From: Brucella oryzae
Lineage (GTDB): Bacteria; Pseudomonadota; Alphaproteobacteria; Rhizobiales; Rhizobiaceae
Assembly: GCA_012103035.1 (NCBI GenBank)
Contig: JAAVLL010000002.1
Location: 1,054,001-1,118,000, forward strand
Length of the DNA stretch: 64,000 bases
Direction: 5' to 3'
Shown here: positions 38,753 to 48,714 of the stretch, piece after piece
Layout: each line of letters begins with the position of its first letter
Numbering within the stretch: the stretch's first letter is position 1
Made by a program: the position numbers and the translations under genes
The notes under the pieces: model-generated
What the model was told of the DNA's origin: nothing
What the model saw: only the letters and a program-made list of their open reading frames with translations
Database searches by the model: none

Positions 38753-39804
38753 TCAAAGCGGAAGACCGCTATCCTTGTCGAAAAAATGTATGTGTTCGCT
38801 CTTTGCAGTTACCGAAACTTGCTCACCGGACGCAAGATGTATGCGCTCACGAAACACAGCTCTTATGGGTTGTCCCGCAATCCGGCCATAAATATGGGTT
38901 TCAGGCCCCGTCGGCTCAATCACCTCCACAGTGAGCGTCAGCCCCTTGCCATCCGGCGCGACCGTAAAATTTTCAGGCCGAATACCAGCTTCCACCTGTC
39001 GGGTATCCGATGTTCCTGCGCCAACGGCGATTTCTTCGCCCTCATCGGTGCTGAATATCCCTCTCGACACCGTTCCCGGATGAAACTCATCGACGGCGAA
39101 CCAATAAAGCTCGCGACAAACTTGTTGGCGGGGCGATCGTAAAGGTCCAGCGGCGTACCGATCTGCTGGATCTTGCCTTGGTTCATAACCACGATCCTGT
39201 CTGCCATGGTCATGGCCTCGATCTGGTCATGAGTGACATAGATCACCGTCGATTTCAGGCGCTGATGCAGCGCCTTGATCTCAGTGCGCATCTGCACGCG
39301 CAACTGCGCATCGAGATTGGAAAGCGGCTCGTCGAATAGAAATACCGATGGTTCGCGCACAATGGCGCGCCCCATGGCAACGCGCTGGCGCTGGCCGCCC
39401 GAAAGCTGACGCGGGTAGCGATCAAGATAGGAATGGAGATTGAGGATGGACGCCGCCCTGTCCACCTTCGCGGCTGCTTCTTCCGACTTCTCCCCACGAA
39501 TGCGTGGACCAAAGCCAATGTTTTCACGCGCCGTCATATGCGGGAACAACGCGTAAGATTGAAAGACCATCGCGATATTGCGCTTTTGCGGCGGCAACTC
39601 GTTAGCTCGCTCCCCGCCGATCAGAAGGTCACCGCCGGAGATGGGTTCAAGCCCGGCCACCATCCGTAAAAGCGTGGATTTTCCGCAACCGGAAGGACCG
39701 ACCAGCACAAGGAATTCCCCGCTTTGAATATCGAGGTCGACACGGTCGAGAACAGTCAATTGTCCGAAGGTTTTGGTGATGCCGCGCAGCGAAACCTCTT
39801 TCAT
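38753..39804 (-). CDS. ABC transporter ATP-binding protein (MalK/UgpC type)
   Basis: ATPase for the carbohydrate-type importer encoded divergently. Walker [17 protein letters not shown]-loop [17 protein letters not shown], signature [17 protein letters not shown], Walker [17 protein letters not shown], switch [19 protein letters not shown]-terminal TOBE domain ([35 protein letters not shown]) follows a frame loss near 39075. About 351 residues. Three bases after the SDR gene. Confidence 0.92.
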
Positions 39805-39807
39805 CGG

Positions 39808-40577
39808 TCAGTTCCCTCCAAGAATATCTTCGATGAAAGGACGGCAGCCCGCAGTCAGTCCGGCATCGACCGGAAGGATCGCGCCGGTAATTCCCGAAGC
39901 ACGATCCGACGCCAGAAATGCTACTGTTTCCGCCACTTCACGCGTGTCAACGATACGTCCCAACGGATAGAAGCGCTGCAGACGGTCCAGCACGCTCGCA
40001 TCCTGCGCGATACGGTGATCCCATGCCGGTGTTCGTATCGACCCCGGGCAGACGACATTGGCGCGGACGCCCTTCCTTCCGAACTCAACCGCAATACCGC
40101 GCGCAAAGCATTGATTCCGGCTTTGGCAGCCGCATGCCGGGTTTCCGAAATGCAGGAGACCGTTGACCGAGGAAATGAAGACAAAAACGCCGTGTCCGCG
40201 CGCCGCCATGGCCTGTGCCATGACATTGGAAAATCCGGAAACCGCAATCAGATTGAGGTCGATCTCAGCATAGATATTGCCCTGATCCAGCCCATTGAAG
40301 GTCTCGGCACGGGTCCAGCCCGCATTGTTGATGACAATATCGGGCAAGCCCGATTCCGCTATGATCCGCTTTGCAGCCGGCTCCAGTCCCTCACGGTCCA
40401 GTAGATCGAAAGCATGACGCGCATAAAACCATCGCCGGTCATTGCCTCCAGTGACATATCGCAACCGATCACACGGGCGCCGCGCTCAGAGAACAGTTTG
40501 ATCAGCGCGCTTCCAACACCACCACCGGCCCCGGTAACCAGCACCGACTTTCCGGCAAATTCGCCTGCTTGCTCCAC
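39808..40577 (-). CDS. Short-chain dehydrogenase/reductase
   Basis: NAD(P)-dependent SDR with cofactor motif VLVTGAGGGVGSALIKLF, DIVINNAGWTRAETF and a catalytic region IAVSGFSNVMAQAMAARGHGVFVFISSVNG. The YxxxK tyrosine falls exactly on a lost base near 40128: repaired, the segment reads FGNPAYAAAKAGINALTRGIAVEFG, so the active site is intact in all likelihood. Other losses lie near 40105 and 40425. GTG at 40577 with AAGGGA five bases upstream gives about 257 residues. First gene of the minus-strand arm of the locus. Confidence 0.83.
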
Positions 40578-40639
40578 GCTATTCCCTTTATGCGGCAGCT
40601 TTCTGCACCTGTTTATTCCCATCAGCGTAAAAGTCAAAA

Positions 40640-40654
40640 TGTAAGTTTGCAACA
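40640..40654. promoter_or_regulatory. Probable RpiR operator, site 1
   Basis: TGTAAGTTTGCAACA within the repeat AATGTAAG-N5-AACAAAA. The same repeat returns 50 bases downstream. Symmetry (TGTwA...TwACA-like) resembles RpiR/HexR sites. Confidence 0.55.
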
Positions 40655-40689
40655 AAACTTTTGCTTGAAAGTGCTGGTCAAGCCGATAA

Positions 40690-40704
40690 TGTAAGAAAAT
40701 AACA
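40690..40704. promoter_or_regulatory. Probable RpiR operator, site 2
   Basis: TGTAAGAAAATAACA, second copy of AATGTAAG-N5-AACAAAA in the divergent SDR / binding-protein promoter region, exactly 50 bases from site 1. Confidence 0.55.
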
Positions 40705-40752
40705 AAATAGATCGTCATCGCACCAATGCGGGCAAAACAAGGGAACGGGAAG

Positions 40753-41987
40753 ATGTCTATCAATAAATGGAAGGCTGGCCTTCTGGCCGGATTGAGCATT
40801 CTGGCACTGTCATCGGTTGCGAATGCGGGCGAAGTGCGGATGACGGTTGCGGAGTACAGCTCAAGACCGGCCCCTATTTCGAGGAGGTCAAGAAGGCCTT
40901 CGAGGCCGAGAACCCCGGCATCACGCTCAATTTCGAAATTGTTCCGTGGGATGTGCTTCTGCAAAAGCTGACTACCGACATTTCCGCAGGCACCAATGCA
41001 GACCTTTCGATCATCGGCACACGCTGGCTGATTGATTTCGTGCAGCAGGGCATTGCAGAACCGCTCGACAGTTACATGAACGATGAATTCAAAGGCAGAT
41101 TCATCGAGACCTTCCTGTCTCCGTCGATCCTCGAGGGCAAGACTTACGGGCTGCCTATGGCAGCTTCCGCGCGCGCCATGTATTATAATAAGGATATTTT
41201 CGCCAAGGCGGGCATCGAAAACCCGCCCAAAACGTGGGACGAACTCAAGGCCGATGCAACCAAAATCAAGGCGCTCGGCGGAGAGAATTACGGTTTCGGC
41301 CTACAAGGCAAGGAAATCGAAACCGACGTTTATTACTACTACGCCATGTGGTCCTATGGCACAGAGATACTGAACAAGGATGGCACGTCCGGCCTCAGCA
41401 CTCCGGGCGCACTGGAAGCGGCCAAGCTTTACAAATCCATGATAGATGATGGGCTGACGCAACCGGGCGTTACCTCCTATGCCCGCGAAGACGTGCAGAA
41501 CCTCTTCAAACAGGGCAAGGTCGGTATGATGATTACTGCGCCGTTCCTGTCCAACCAGATCAAGGAAGAAGCGCCGAACCTCAAATATGGCGTCGCGGCC
41601 ATTCCAGCTGGGCCCACCGGTGCACGCGGTACCTATGGCGTGACCGATTCCGTCATCATGTTCCAGAATTCCAAGAACAAGGAGGAAGCCTGGAAGGTGC
41701 TCGACTTCCTGTTCCAGACCGAATGGCGCGCCAAGTTCACGCAGGGCGAAGGCTTCCTTCCGGTCAACAAGGAAGAAGCGAAGATGGATTATTACGTCAA
41801 CAATGCCGATCTCGCCGCCTTCACCGCGCTGCTGCCGGATGCTCGCTTTGCGCCAATCATTCCGGGTTGGGAGGAAATTGCCGACATCACGTCCAATGCC
41901 ATGCAGAGCATTTATCTCGGTAAGGGCGAACCTGATGCCGTGCTGAAGGAAGCCGCTGCCAAGGCAGACGCGATCCTGAAGAAGTAA
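40753..41987 (+). CDS. ABC transporter substrate-binding protein, family 1 (MalE-like)
   Basis: Periplasmic receptor. Signal peptide MSINKWKAGLLAGLSILALSSVANA; mature start GEVRMTVAEY. Body shows FEEVKKAFEAENPGITLNFEIVPWDVLLQKLTTDISAGTNADLS, typical SBP_bac_1. A base is lost near 40858, so the two halves appear as separate frames; restored length is about 411 residues. AACGGGAAG precedes the ATG. Nominally a sugar binder, but the operon lacks sugar enzymes and holds RidA, MlrC and a PLP enzyme, so a peptide or amino compound is possible. Confidence 0.87.
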
Positions 41988-41999
41988 CACTCCCCACCT

Positions 42000-42034
42000 G
42001 CCCGGCAGTACCTTCGCTCTGCCGGGCTTTTTCC
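42000..42034 (+). terminator. Attenuating terminator after the binding-protein gene
   Basis: 9-bp stem GCCCGGCAG/CTGCCGGGC with a ten-base loop, then TTTTTCCTTTT. It lies between the binding protein and the permeases, the usual place for a partial terminator that keeps receptor levels high. Confidence 0.85.
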
Positions 42035-42055
42035 TTTTCAGGATTTTGATTGTCG

Positions 42056-42923
42056 ATGCAAAGCCGCACTCTGCCCTATCTCCTGATCCTGCCAAGCTTG
42101 CTTCTGGCTGCGGTGGTGATCTTCTGGCCTGTGGTGCATCTCATTGAAATTGCCAGCCATGACGTGAACCGCTTCGGACAGCTACGCGATTTCAACGACG
42201 GCGCAAATTTCACCGCGCTTTTGCAGCGCCCGACTTCCTAAATGCACTCTGGCGCACCGCACTTTGGACCGTCGCCGTGGTTGGCGGCGCGCTGATCGTC
42301 TCCATTCCAGTTGCCATCATCCTCAACATGGATTTCTATGGACGCTCGGTAGCGCGCGTCATCGTCATGCTACCCTGGGCGGTTTCGCTCACCATGACAG
42401 CCATTGTCTGGCGTTGGGCACTCAACGGCGAAAGCGGAATGCTCAATTCCGCACTGCGTAATCTCGGTATCATCGACAGCAACATTCAATGGCTGGCGAG
42501 CGCAGCTACCGCCTTTCCCATGCAGATACTGGTCGGTATTCTGGTCACCGTGCCCTTCACGACCACGATCTTTCTCGGCGGACTGTCATCCATCCCGGAG
42601 GATCTCTACGAAGCGTCGTCTCTGGAAGGTGCCAGCCTGTGGCAGCAGTTCCGCGAAATCACCTTTCCGCTGCTCAAGCCCTTCGTGAACATCGCCATCG
42701 TGCTCAATACAATTTATGTCTTCAATTCTTTCCCGATCATCTGGGTCATGACACAGGGTGGACCGGCGAATTCCACCGATATTCTGGTGACACATCTCTA
42801 CAAGCTCGCTTTCCGCCTGGGAAAGCTGGGGAAGCCTCCGCAGTATCGCTCATCATGCTGGCAATCCTCCTTGTCTTTACGGCAATCTATATTCGCCTTG
42901 CTATGCGGAGAGAACGCGCATGA
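42056..42923 (+). CDS. ABC transporter permease 1 (MalF/UgpA type)
   Basis: Inner-membrane subunit with about six helices ([46 protein letters not shown]). The coupling loop is in [33 protein letters not shown]. Losses near 42228 and 42833 are repaired to about 289 residues ending [13 protein letters not shown]. The start is either the ATG at 42056 or a TTG two codons earlier. Stop overlaps the next start (ATGA). Confidence 0.86.
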
Positions 42924-43746
42924 CGGGCTCAAAGCTGAAACGCACGATCATCGCCTGGACCATCCTGTCCCCGCTCATCGTACTGACACTGTTTCCCTTT
43001 GCGGTGATGTTTCTCACCGCCGTCAAACCGCCACAGGAAGTCTTGTCGCCAACGTGGTGGCCGAGCAGCTTCCGCTGGCAGAATTTTTCGGAAATGTGGG
43101 TTCAGACCAAGTTCGGGCAAGCACTTTTGAACTCGCTGTACGTTTCCGTCATTGCTTCCGTCGGCGCCATCATTGTCTCTATTCCGCCGCCTATGCCATG
43201 TCGCGCTTCCGTTTTGCAGGCCATGGTGCATTCCGGCAATTCCTGCTCATTTCGCAGATGATCTCGCCCATCGTTCTGGTGCTGGGTCTTTTCCGGCTGC
43301 TCGCCGCCTATGGATTGATTGAAAGCGTCTCTGCGGTCGGTGCAGTCTATATGGCCTTTAACATCGCCTTTACCGTATGGATGCTGCAGAGCTATTTCGA
43401 CACGATACCGCGTGATCTGGAGGAAGCCTCGTGGATGGAAGGCGCCGGGCGTGGCAAGACGCTGATAAAAGTGTTCCTGCCGCTCTGCCTGCCCGCCATC
43501 GCCGTGACGGCTATCTTCACCTTCATCAATGCATGGAACGAATTCGTCGTAGCACTGACCATGCTGCGCAGGCAGGAAAGCTACACGCTGCCCATTCAGG
43601 TCTTCTCGCTGGTGGCCGGACGCTACACCGTCGAATGGCATTATGTCATGGCGGCAACCTTCCTTGCCACGCTGCCGGTCGCCATCCTTTTCATCTGGCT
43701 CCAGCGCTATCTCATCAAGGGACTGGCCCTTGGAGCCGTTAAATAA
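42920..43746 (+). CDS. ABC transporter permease 2 (MalG/UgpE type)
   Basis: Second membrane subunit. N-terminal helix [27 protein letters not shown], then [26 protein letters not shown], and the EAA loop [43 protein letters not shown]. One loss near 43185 is repaired to about 275 residues. Followed 12 bases later by the RidA-like gene. Confidence 0.9.
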
Positions 43747-43758
43747 CCGGAGAAAAAC

Positions 43759-44129
43759 ATGTCCAGAAAACAGGTCTTCGGCGCATCGCATGTGCCTCTT
43801 TCCCCGCCGTTCGCGCAGGCGACACAGTCTATATTTCCGGTCAGGTGCCAGTCGGAGCAAACGGCCAGATTGTTGAAGGCGGCATTGAAGCGCAGACGAA
43901 ACAGGTGCTTGAAAACATCAAGGTTGCGCTCGCACTTGCAGGCGCGACAATGGAAGACGTGGTCAAAACCACTGTCTGGCTGGAAGATGCGCGGGATTTC
44001 GGGCGGATGAATGCCGTTTACGGCACCTATTTTCCGAAAGAGCCTCCAGCGCGCACCACCGTCGAATCCCGCCTGATGATCGACATCAAGATCGAAGTCG
44101 AGGCCATCGCCTACGCACCACAGAAATAA
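43759..44129 (+). CDS. RidA/YjgF-family protein
   Basis: About 123 residues. After repair near 43805: VRAGDTVYISGQVPVGANGQIVEGGIEAQTKQVLENIKVALALAGATMEDVVKTTVWLEDARDF, then PPARTTVESRL, with the RidA arginine in the last string. RidA proteins detoxify enamines such as those released by serine/threonine dehydratases. The DSD1-like PLP enzyme of the divergent operon would make exactly such products, so the two genes plausibly work together. Confidence 0.87.
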
Positions 44130-44158
44130 GCACGTCACCTCCCGCACAGAGTATCTCC

Positions 44159-45625
44159 ATGCGCATTTTCACCGCATCGCTTGCAACAGAAACTAATACT
44201 TTTCGCCGGTTCCAACCGACAGGGCCTCCTTCGAAATGGCCTTCTATGCCGCACCGGGCAAGCATCCGGAAACGCCGACACTTTGCTCTTCTCCCATTGT
44301 GGCACTGCGCAAGCGTGCGGCGGCGGAAGGATTGACCGTCATTGAAGGCACCGCCACTTGGGCGGAGCCGGGCGGCTTGCTGCAGCGGCAGGCTTTCGAG
44401 GAATTGCGCGATGAAATCCTCGATCAGCTCAAGGCCGCAATGCCCGTCGATGCGGTCGTTCTCGGCCTGCACGGTGCCATGGTCGCCCAAGGCTATGACG
44501 ATTGCGAGGGCGATCTTCTGGAACGCGTGCGCGCCATTGTCGGGCCGGATATTCTGGTTGCCAGCGAGTTCGATCCGCATAGCCACCTGACGCCGAAGCG
44601 GGTCGAGAACCTCAATATTTTCGCGTCGTTCCTCGAATTTCCTCACACGGATTTTTATGAACGCGGCGAGCATGTGGTCGATCTTGCGCTGGAAACCCTG
44701 AAAGGTCGCATTAAGCCGGTCATATCCACTTTCGACTGCCATATGATCAGTGTGTTTCCCACAAGCAGGGAACCGATGCGTTCCTTCATCGACCGCATCA
44801 AGGCGATGCACGGCAAGGACGGATTCTGTCGATCTCCGTCATTCATGGTTTCATGGCTGCCGATGTGCCGGAAATGGGAACCCGCATTCTTGTCGTCACC
44901 GACAACGATCCGGCCAAGGGTGCAGCACTTGCAGAAAAACTCGGGCGTGAACTGATCGCCATGCGCGAGCAGACATTGATGACCATGTTCGACACCGATC
45001 AGGGCATCGACCGGGCGCTGACTGCCCATGCAGCCAATCCTGCCAAACCTGCGGTGATCGCCGATGTATGGGACAATCCCGGCGGCGGGGTTGCAGGCGA
45101 CGGAACCTATGTCCTTCACCGCCTGATCGAACGCGGCATCGACAATATCGGCATTGCTACGATCTGGGACCCCATCGCAGTGACCTTCTGTCATGCGGCG
45201 GGCGAAGGTGCGGTGATCGACCTGCGTTTCGGCGGCAAATCTGGCCCGCTTGGCGGCGAGCCCATTGATGCGCGTGTGACGGTCATGAAGACCCTTGCCG
45301 AAGGCTGGCAGAGTTTTGGCCCAAGCCGCGTGACGCTTGGAGCCTCGGCGGTGGTACGAATTGAAGGCACCGAGATCGACATCATTCTCAACACCAACCG
45401 GACGCAGACATTCGAGCCGGATATCTTCTCAAATATCGGCATCGACCCGATGAAGAAGGACATATTGGTGGTCAAATCCACCAATCATTTCCACGCAGGC
45501 TTCGTGCCGATTGCTGCCGAGATTATCTATGTCGCGGCGCCCAGCTCTATCCGAGCAATCCACGCACTACCGATTACCGCAAGCTCAACCGTGCCATCTG
45601 GCCGCGTGTCGAAAACCCGTGGTGA
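44159..45625 (+). CDS. M81 family metallopeptidase (MlrC, microcystinase C-like)
   Basis: Zinc hydrolase of the MlrC family, named for the last step of microcystin breakdown but common in bacteria that never meet that toxin. MRIFTASLATETNTFSPVPTDRASF is the family opening (after repair near 44208). Metal-site blocks are VLGLHGAMVAQGYDDCEGDLLERVR, ASEFDPHSHLT, VISTFDCHM and ADVWDNPGGGVAGDGTYVL. Other losses near 44828 and 45542 are repaired, ending NPRTTDYRKLNRAIWPRVENPW. About 490 residues. Its terminator carries copy B of the mobile element. Confidence 0.85.
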
Positions 45626-45637
45626 ACAAACGAAAAA

Positions 45638-45656
45638 GCGCGGGAATTTCCCGCGC
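45638..45656. terminator. mlrC terminator hairpin, left duplicate
   Basis: GCGCGGGAATTTCCCGCGC, a 19-base perfect palindrome around one central base, preceded by AAAAA and followed by the mobile element. Identical to 45798-45816. Confidence 0.85.
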
Positions 45657-45797
45657 TCAGACTGCTGACAAACCTCCGGCAGGGTCAAAATGACCTCAGA
45701 TTCACGGAACGTCCCAGATTCAGAACGTGAACAAATCGGAATCAAAACCCCTCGTTTTGACTGCTTCCAAAAATCGAGGGGTTTGTAATCAATCTGA
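45657..45797 (-). mobile_element. 141-bp terminator-targeting MITE-like element, copy B
   Basis: Base-for-base the reverse complement of copy A over all 141 bases by eye. It is flanked by a 19-bp direct repeat that is again the local terminator hairpin, different in sequence from the one at copy A. It lies between the convergent mlrC-like and TRAP dctM genes and disturbs neither reading frame. Confidence 0.85.
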
Positions 45798-45816
45798 GCG
45801 CGGGAATTTCCCGCGC
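45798..45816. terminator. Terminator hairpin, right duplicate
   Basis: Same 19 bases as 45638-45656, followed by TTTCCTTTG. On the minus strand it lies just after the dctM stop. Confidence 0.85.
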
Positions 45817-45826
45817 TTTCCTTTGA

Positions 45827-47101
45827 TTAATGAGCCAGATAGGTTGAGATAATCGGCACGTAAGTGACCAGCGCCAGCAGGATGAACAGCGCCATATACA
45901 TGCTGAATGCCTGGCGGGTGAAATCTCCCACCCTCACCTTCGCAATATTGCAGACCATCAGCATGACCGTTCCGACAGGCGGTGTCAGCGTGCCAATCGA
46001 CAGGTTGATAATCACGATGATACCGAAATGCACAGGATCAATGCCCAGAGCCTTTACCGTCGGCATCAGAAGCGGCACCAAAACGATCATCAGGGCCGTG
46101 CCCTCGATCAGCGCACCGAGAATCAGCAGGATCACGTTGACTGCCAGCAAGAACGCATAAGGATTGCTGGTGAAAGACGAGATAAGCTGCATCAGCGACT
46201 GGCCGGCCTGTTCAAGCGAAAACACCCAGGCAAGCGCCGACGACGCCATGATGACCAGCATGACAGACGCAGTCGATTTCGCCGTTTCGATCAGCGAATC
46301 CACCACATGCGAGATGCACATTTCGCGATAGATCACGAAGCCGATAATCAGAACCAGCGTAACAGCAACTGCACCCGCTTCCGTCGGCGTGAAGATGTTC
46401 ATACGGATGCCGCCAATGATCGCGAACAGCAACAGGACCGCTGGCCATGCCGAAGCGAGCGTCGAGACAACTTCGGCTCCGCTCATCCGCTTTTCGCGGC
46501 TCGGCTTGTAGCCGCGCTTTACCGATGTCGCATAGGCCGCAACCATCAGGATAACAGCGCCCAGAATGCCTGGCAGCACACCCGCCATGAACATTTTGCC
46601 GATGGAAACATCTGCAATCAGGCCATAGATGATGAGCGCGATACCCGGAGGAATGATCGGCGTAATCAGCGAGCCTGCAGCCGTCACCGCGCAGGAAAAC
46701 GCCTTGTCATAGCCACGCTTGACCATTTCCGGCACCATCATGCGTGTGAGCATGGCGCTATCGGCCAGATTGGAAGCACTGACACCGCCCATCAGGGTTG
46801 AAACCATGATGTTGGTGAGCGCCATGCCGCCGCGCATACGACCGACCAGAATTTCCGCGACCTTGATCAGACGCTCTGCAATACCAGTATGCGACATTAC
46901 TGTGCCAAGCATGATGAAGAACGGAATGGCGAGCAGAGACGTGTTCTGTGCGGGGCTGATAAAGCGCTGTACGGCGATCGCTATAGGCATCGGATTGAAG
47001 AAGGTGAAATAGGTGAAGACCGCAATTAGAATGGCCACGTAGAGGCGCATATTAAGCGCGATCAGCGCTAGCATGATGAGAACGATGGTCGTCAGGTTCA
47101 T
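45827..47101 (-). CDS. TRAP transporter large permease (DctM)
   Basis: 424-residue sodium-coupled transport subunit, intact. Signatures: FINPMPIAIAVQRFISPAQNTSLLAIPFFIMLGTVMSHTGIAERL-like N-terminal part, GGVSASNLADSAMLTRMMVPEMVKRGYDKAFSCAVTAAGSLITPIIPPGIALIIYGLI, and LGALIEGTALMIVLVPLLMPTVKALG near the end. It overlaps the dctQ stop. Last gene of the GntR-uxaA-ADH-dctPQM operon. Confidence 0.93.
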   Translation of the reverse strand: MNLTTIVLIMLALIALNMRLYVAILIAVFTYFTFFNPMPIAIAVQRFISPAQNTSLLAIPFFIMLGTVMSHTGIAERLIKVAEILVGRMRGGMALTNIMVSTLMGGVSASNLADSAMLTRMMVPEMVKRGYDKAFSCAVTAAGSLITPIIPPGIALIIYGLIADVSIGKMFMAGVLPGILGAVILMVAAYATSVKRGYKPSREKRMSGAEVVSTLASAWPAVLLLFAIIGGIRMNIFTPTEAGAVAVTLVLIIGFVIYREMCISHVVDSLIETAKSTASVMLVIMASSALAWVFSLEQAGQSLMQLISSFTSNPYAFLLAVNVILLILGALIEGTALMIVLVPLLMPTVKALGIDPVHFGIIVIINLSIGTLTPPVGTVMLMVCNIAKVRVGDFTRQAFSMYMALFILLALVTYVPIISTYLAH

Positions 47102-47582
47102 GCCTTGCCTCCCGCAAAAGCGGCACGCAAGGATTTGAATGCGCCTGCAAACATATAAAGAGCGATAATGATGAAGCCGACCGGTACAGCGATATCAATC
47201 CAGTAATAGGAGACCCGCAGCACATCAGTCACCTTGAACTGAGCAGCAACCGCAAGCTTGTAACCGGCATAGGATACGTAAAGCAGAAACAGCCCCGACA
47301 GGATGGAGACGATGGCGTTGACGACATCGCGCACCTTTTCCGACAGCAGATCCACGAGCATCGGAATGGCAAGATGCTGGTTGCTGCGTTCTGCGGCGAC
47401 ACTGCCGAGCATCACGATCCAGATCATCAACAGACCGGCCATTTCCTCGGTCCATTGCAATGGCTGATGCATCCAATAGCGCATGACGACGGCGATGTTG
47501 AACATCGCAAGCAGGATGAACAGCGGCACTGCAGCCAGCCATTCGATCAGTTTTCAAACAGTTTCATCGGATTGAATTCCAT
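47098..47582 (-). CDS. TRAP transporter small permease (DctQ)
   Basis: About 161 residues, four helices (VPLFILLAMFNIAVVMRYW; MAGLLMIWIVMLGSVAAE; VNAIVSILSGLFLLYVSYAGYKLAV; VPVGFIIIALYMFAGAF). The start (MEFNPMKLFENLIEW) is read after restoring a base near 47552; an ATG five codons later is the alternative, and no strong ribosome site distinguishes them. Works with the adjacent DctP and DctM. Confidence 0.87.
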
Positions 47583-47637
47583 GAGCGAACCATGCCGCAG
47601 CAACGCCGCGACATGGCAATATCCGAATAAGGATGAA

Positions 47638-48611
47638 TCAGTTCAGTTCGGCCTTGATCTTGTCGTAAAGACCTGGCGACCATTCCGGGAACTGGGTGTA
47701 GACCTTTTCAGCAAGCGCCTTGAAAGGAGCACGGTCGACGTCGATGATCTCGACACCGGCTTCCTTCATCTTCTCGATCATTTCATTGTCTTTTTCGATC
47801 GTCAGCTTCTGGCTGTAGAGGCCCGCATCATAGGCAGACTCGTGGATCATCTTGAGCTGATCTTCCGGCAGCGTGGAGAAGAAGGCTTCACCGCCGACGA
47901 TAAGTGCCACGTTGGTCAGATAGCCGACCTTGCTCAGATATTTGGCTTCTTCCTGGAACTTCTGGCCGTAAAGAACCGAAATCGGGTTCTCAACGCCATC
48001 GATCACGCCCTGCGCCAGCGCCGGGAAGGTTTCACCCAGCGGCATCGGGGTCGGCGTCGCGCCCATGGCCTCGAAGGTCTTGATCTGCATGACGTTGTTC
48101 GGCACGCGGATCTTCATGCCCTTCAGGTCTTCCGGCGTGCGGATCGGCTTCTTGGAAATGATCTGACGAATGCCATAGAGATAGTTCGGCATTACGATGT
48201 GAATGCCCTTCTTCTTCAGCTCTTCGCTCTTTTCCTGAACCAGGGACCGTCATAAACCTTGAACAGCTGCGCCGGATCGTCAGTCAGGAACGGACCATAA
48301 AGCACGCCGAGGTCCGGGTCATATTCGGCCAGAAAGCCAACGTCGGAAATGGTCACGACATTGAGGCCCATCATGGCCTGCTCGGTCACATCCTTCTTCG
48401 AGCCAAGCTGCGAGCTTGGGTAGAGTTCGAGCGTGATTTCGCCGTTGCTGCGCTTGGCGAGATCATCTTTCCAGTAATGCATTACCTCATCGAAAGGCTC
48501 GCCGGGGTTGTTTTCATAGGCAACCTTGATCGAAACATTGGCAGCATAGGCAGCCATGCTTCCTGCCAGCAACATGCTGGCGGCGATCATGCCGGTAACG
48601 AGTTTCTTCAT
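47638..48611 (-). CDS. TRAP transporter substrate-binding protein (DctP)
   Basis: Periplasmic receptor, about 324 residues. Signal peptide MKKLVTGMIAASMLLAGSMAAYA. DctP landmarks: RSNGEITLELYPSSQLGSKKDVTEQAMMGLNVV, EDLKGMKIRVPNNVMQIKTFEAMGATPTPMPLGETFPALAQGVIDGVENP (with the conserved carboxylate-binding arginine in IRVP). One loss near 48235. With UxaA and UxaB homologues next door the likely ligand is a sugar acid such as a hexuronate or hexonate. Confidence 0.9.
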
Positions 48612-48666
48612 CCTTGTCCTCCCATATGGGGTCATTAAACAATTGGCCTTAGAGCCGGTTTCCTCC

Positions 48667-48692
48667 ACTAGCGCCCCACGTCTTCCTTCCCG
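48667..48692. other. Hairpin between the ADH and dctP genes
   Basis: CCACGTC-N9-GACGTGG without a T-run on either side, in the roughly 100-base gap inside the operon. It may stabilise a processed mRNA end or limit read-through. Confidence 0.35.
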
Positions 48693-48714
48693 ACGTGGAG
48701 CATTTGCTTCGATT

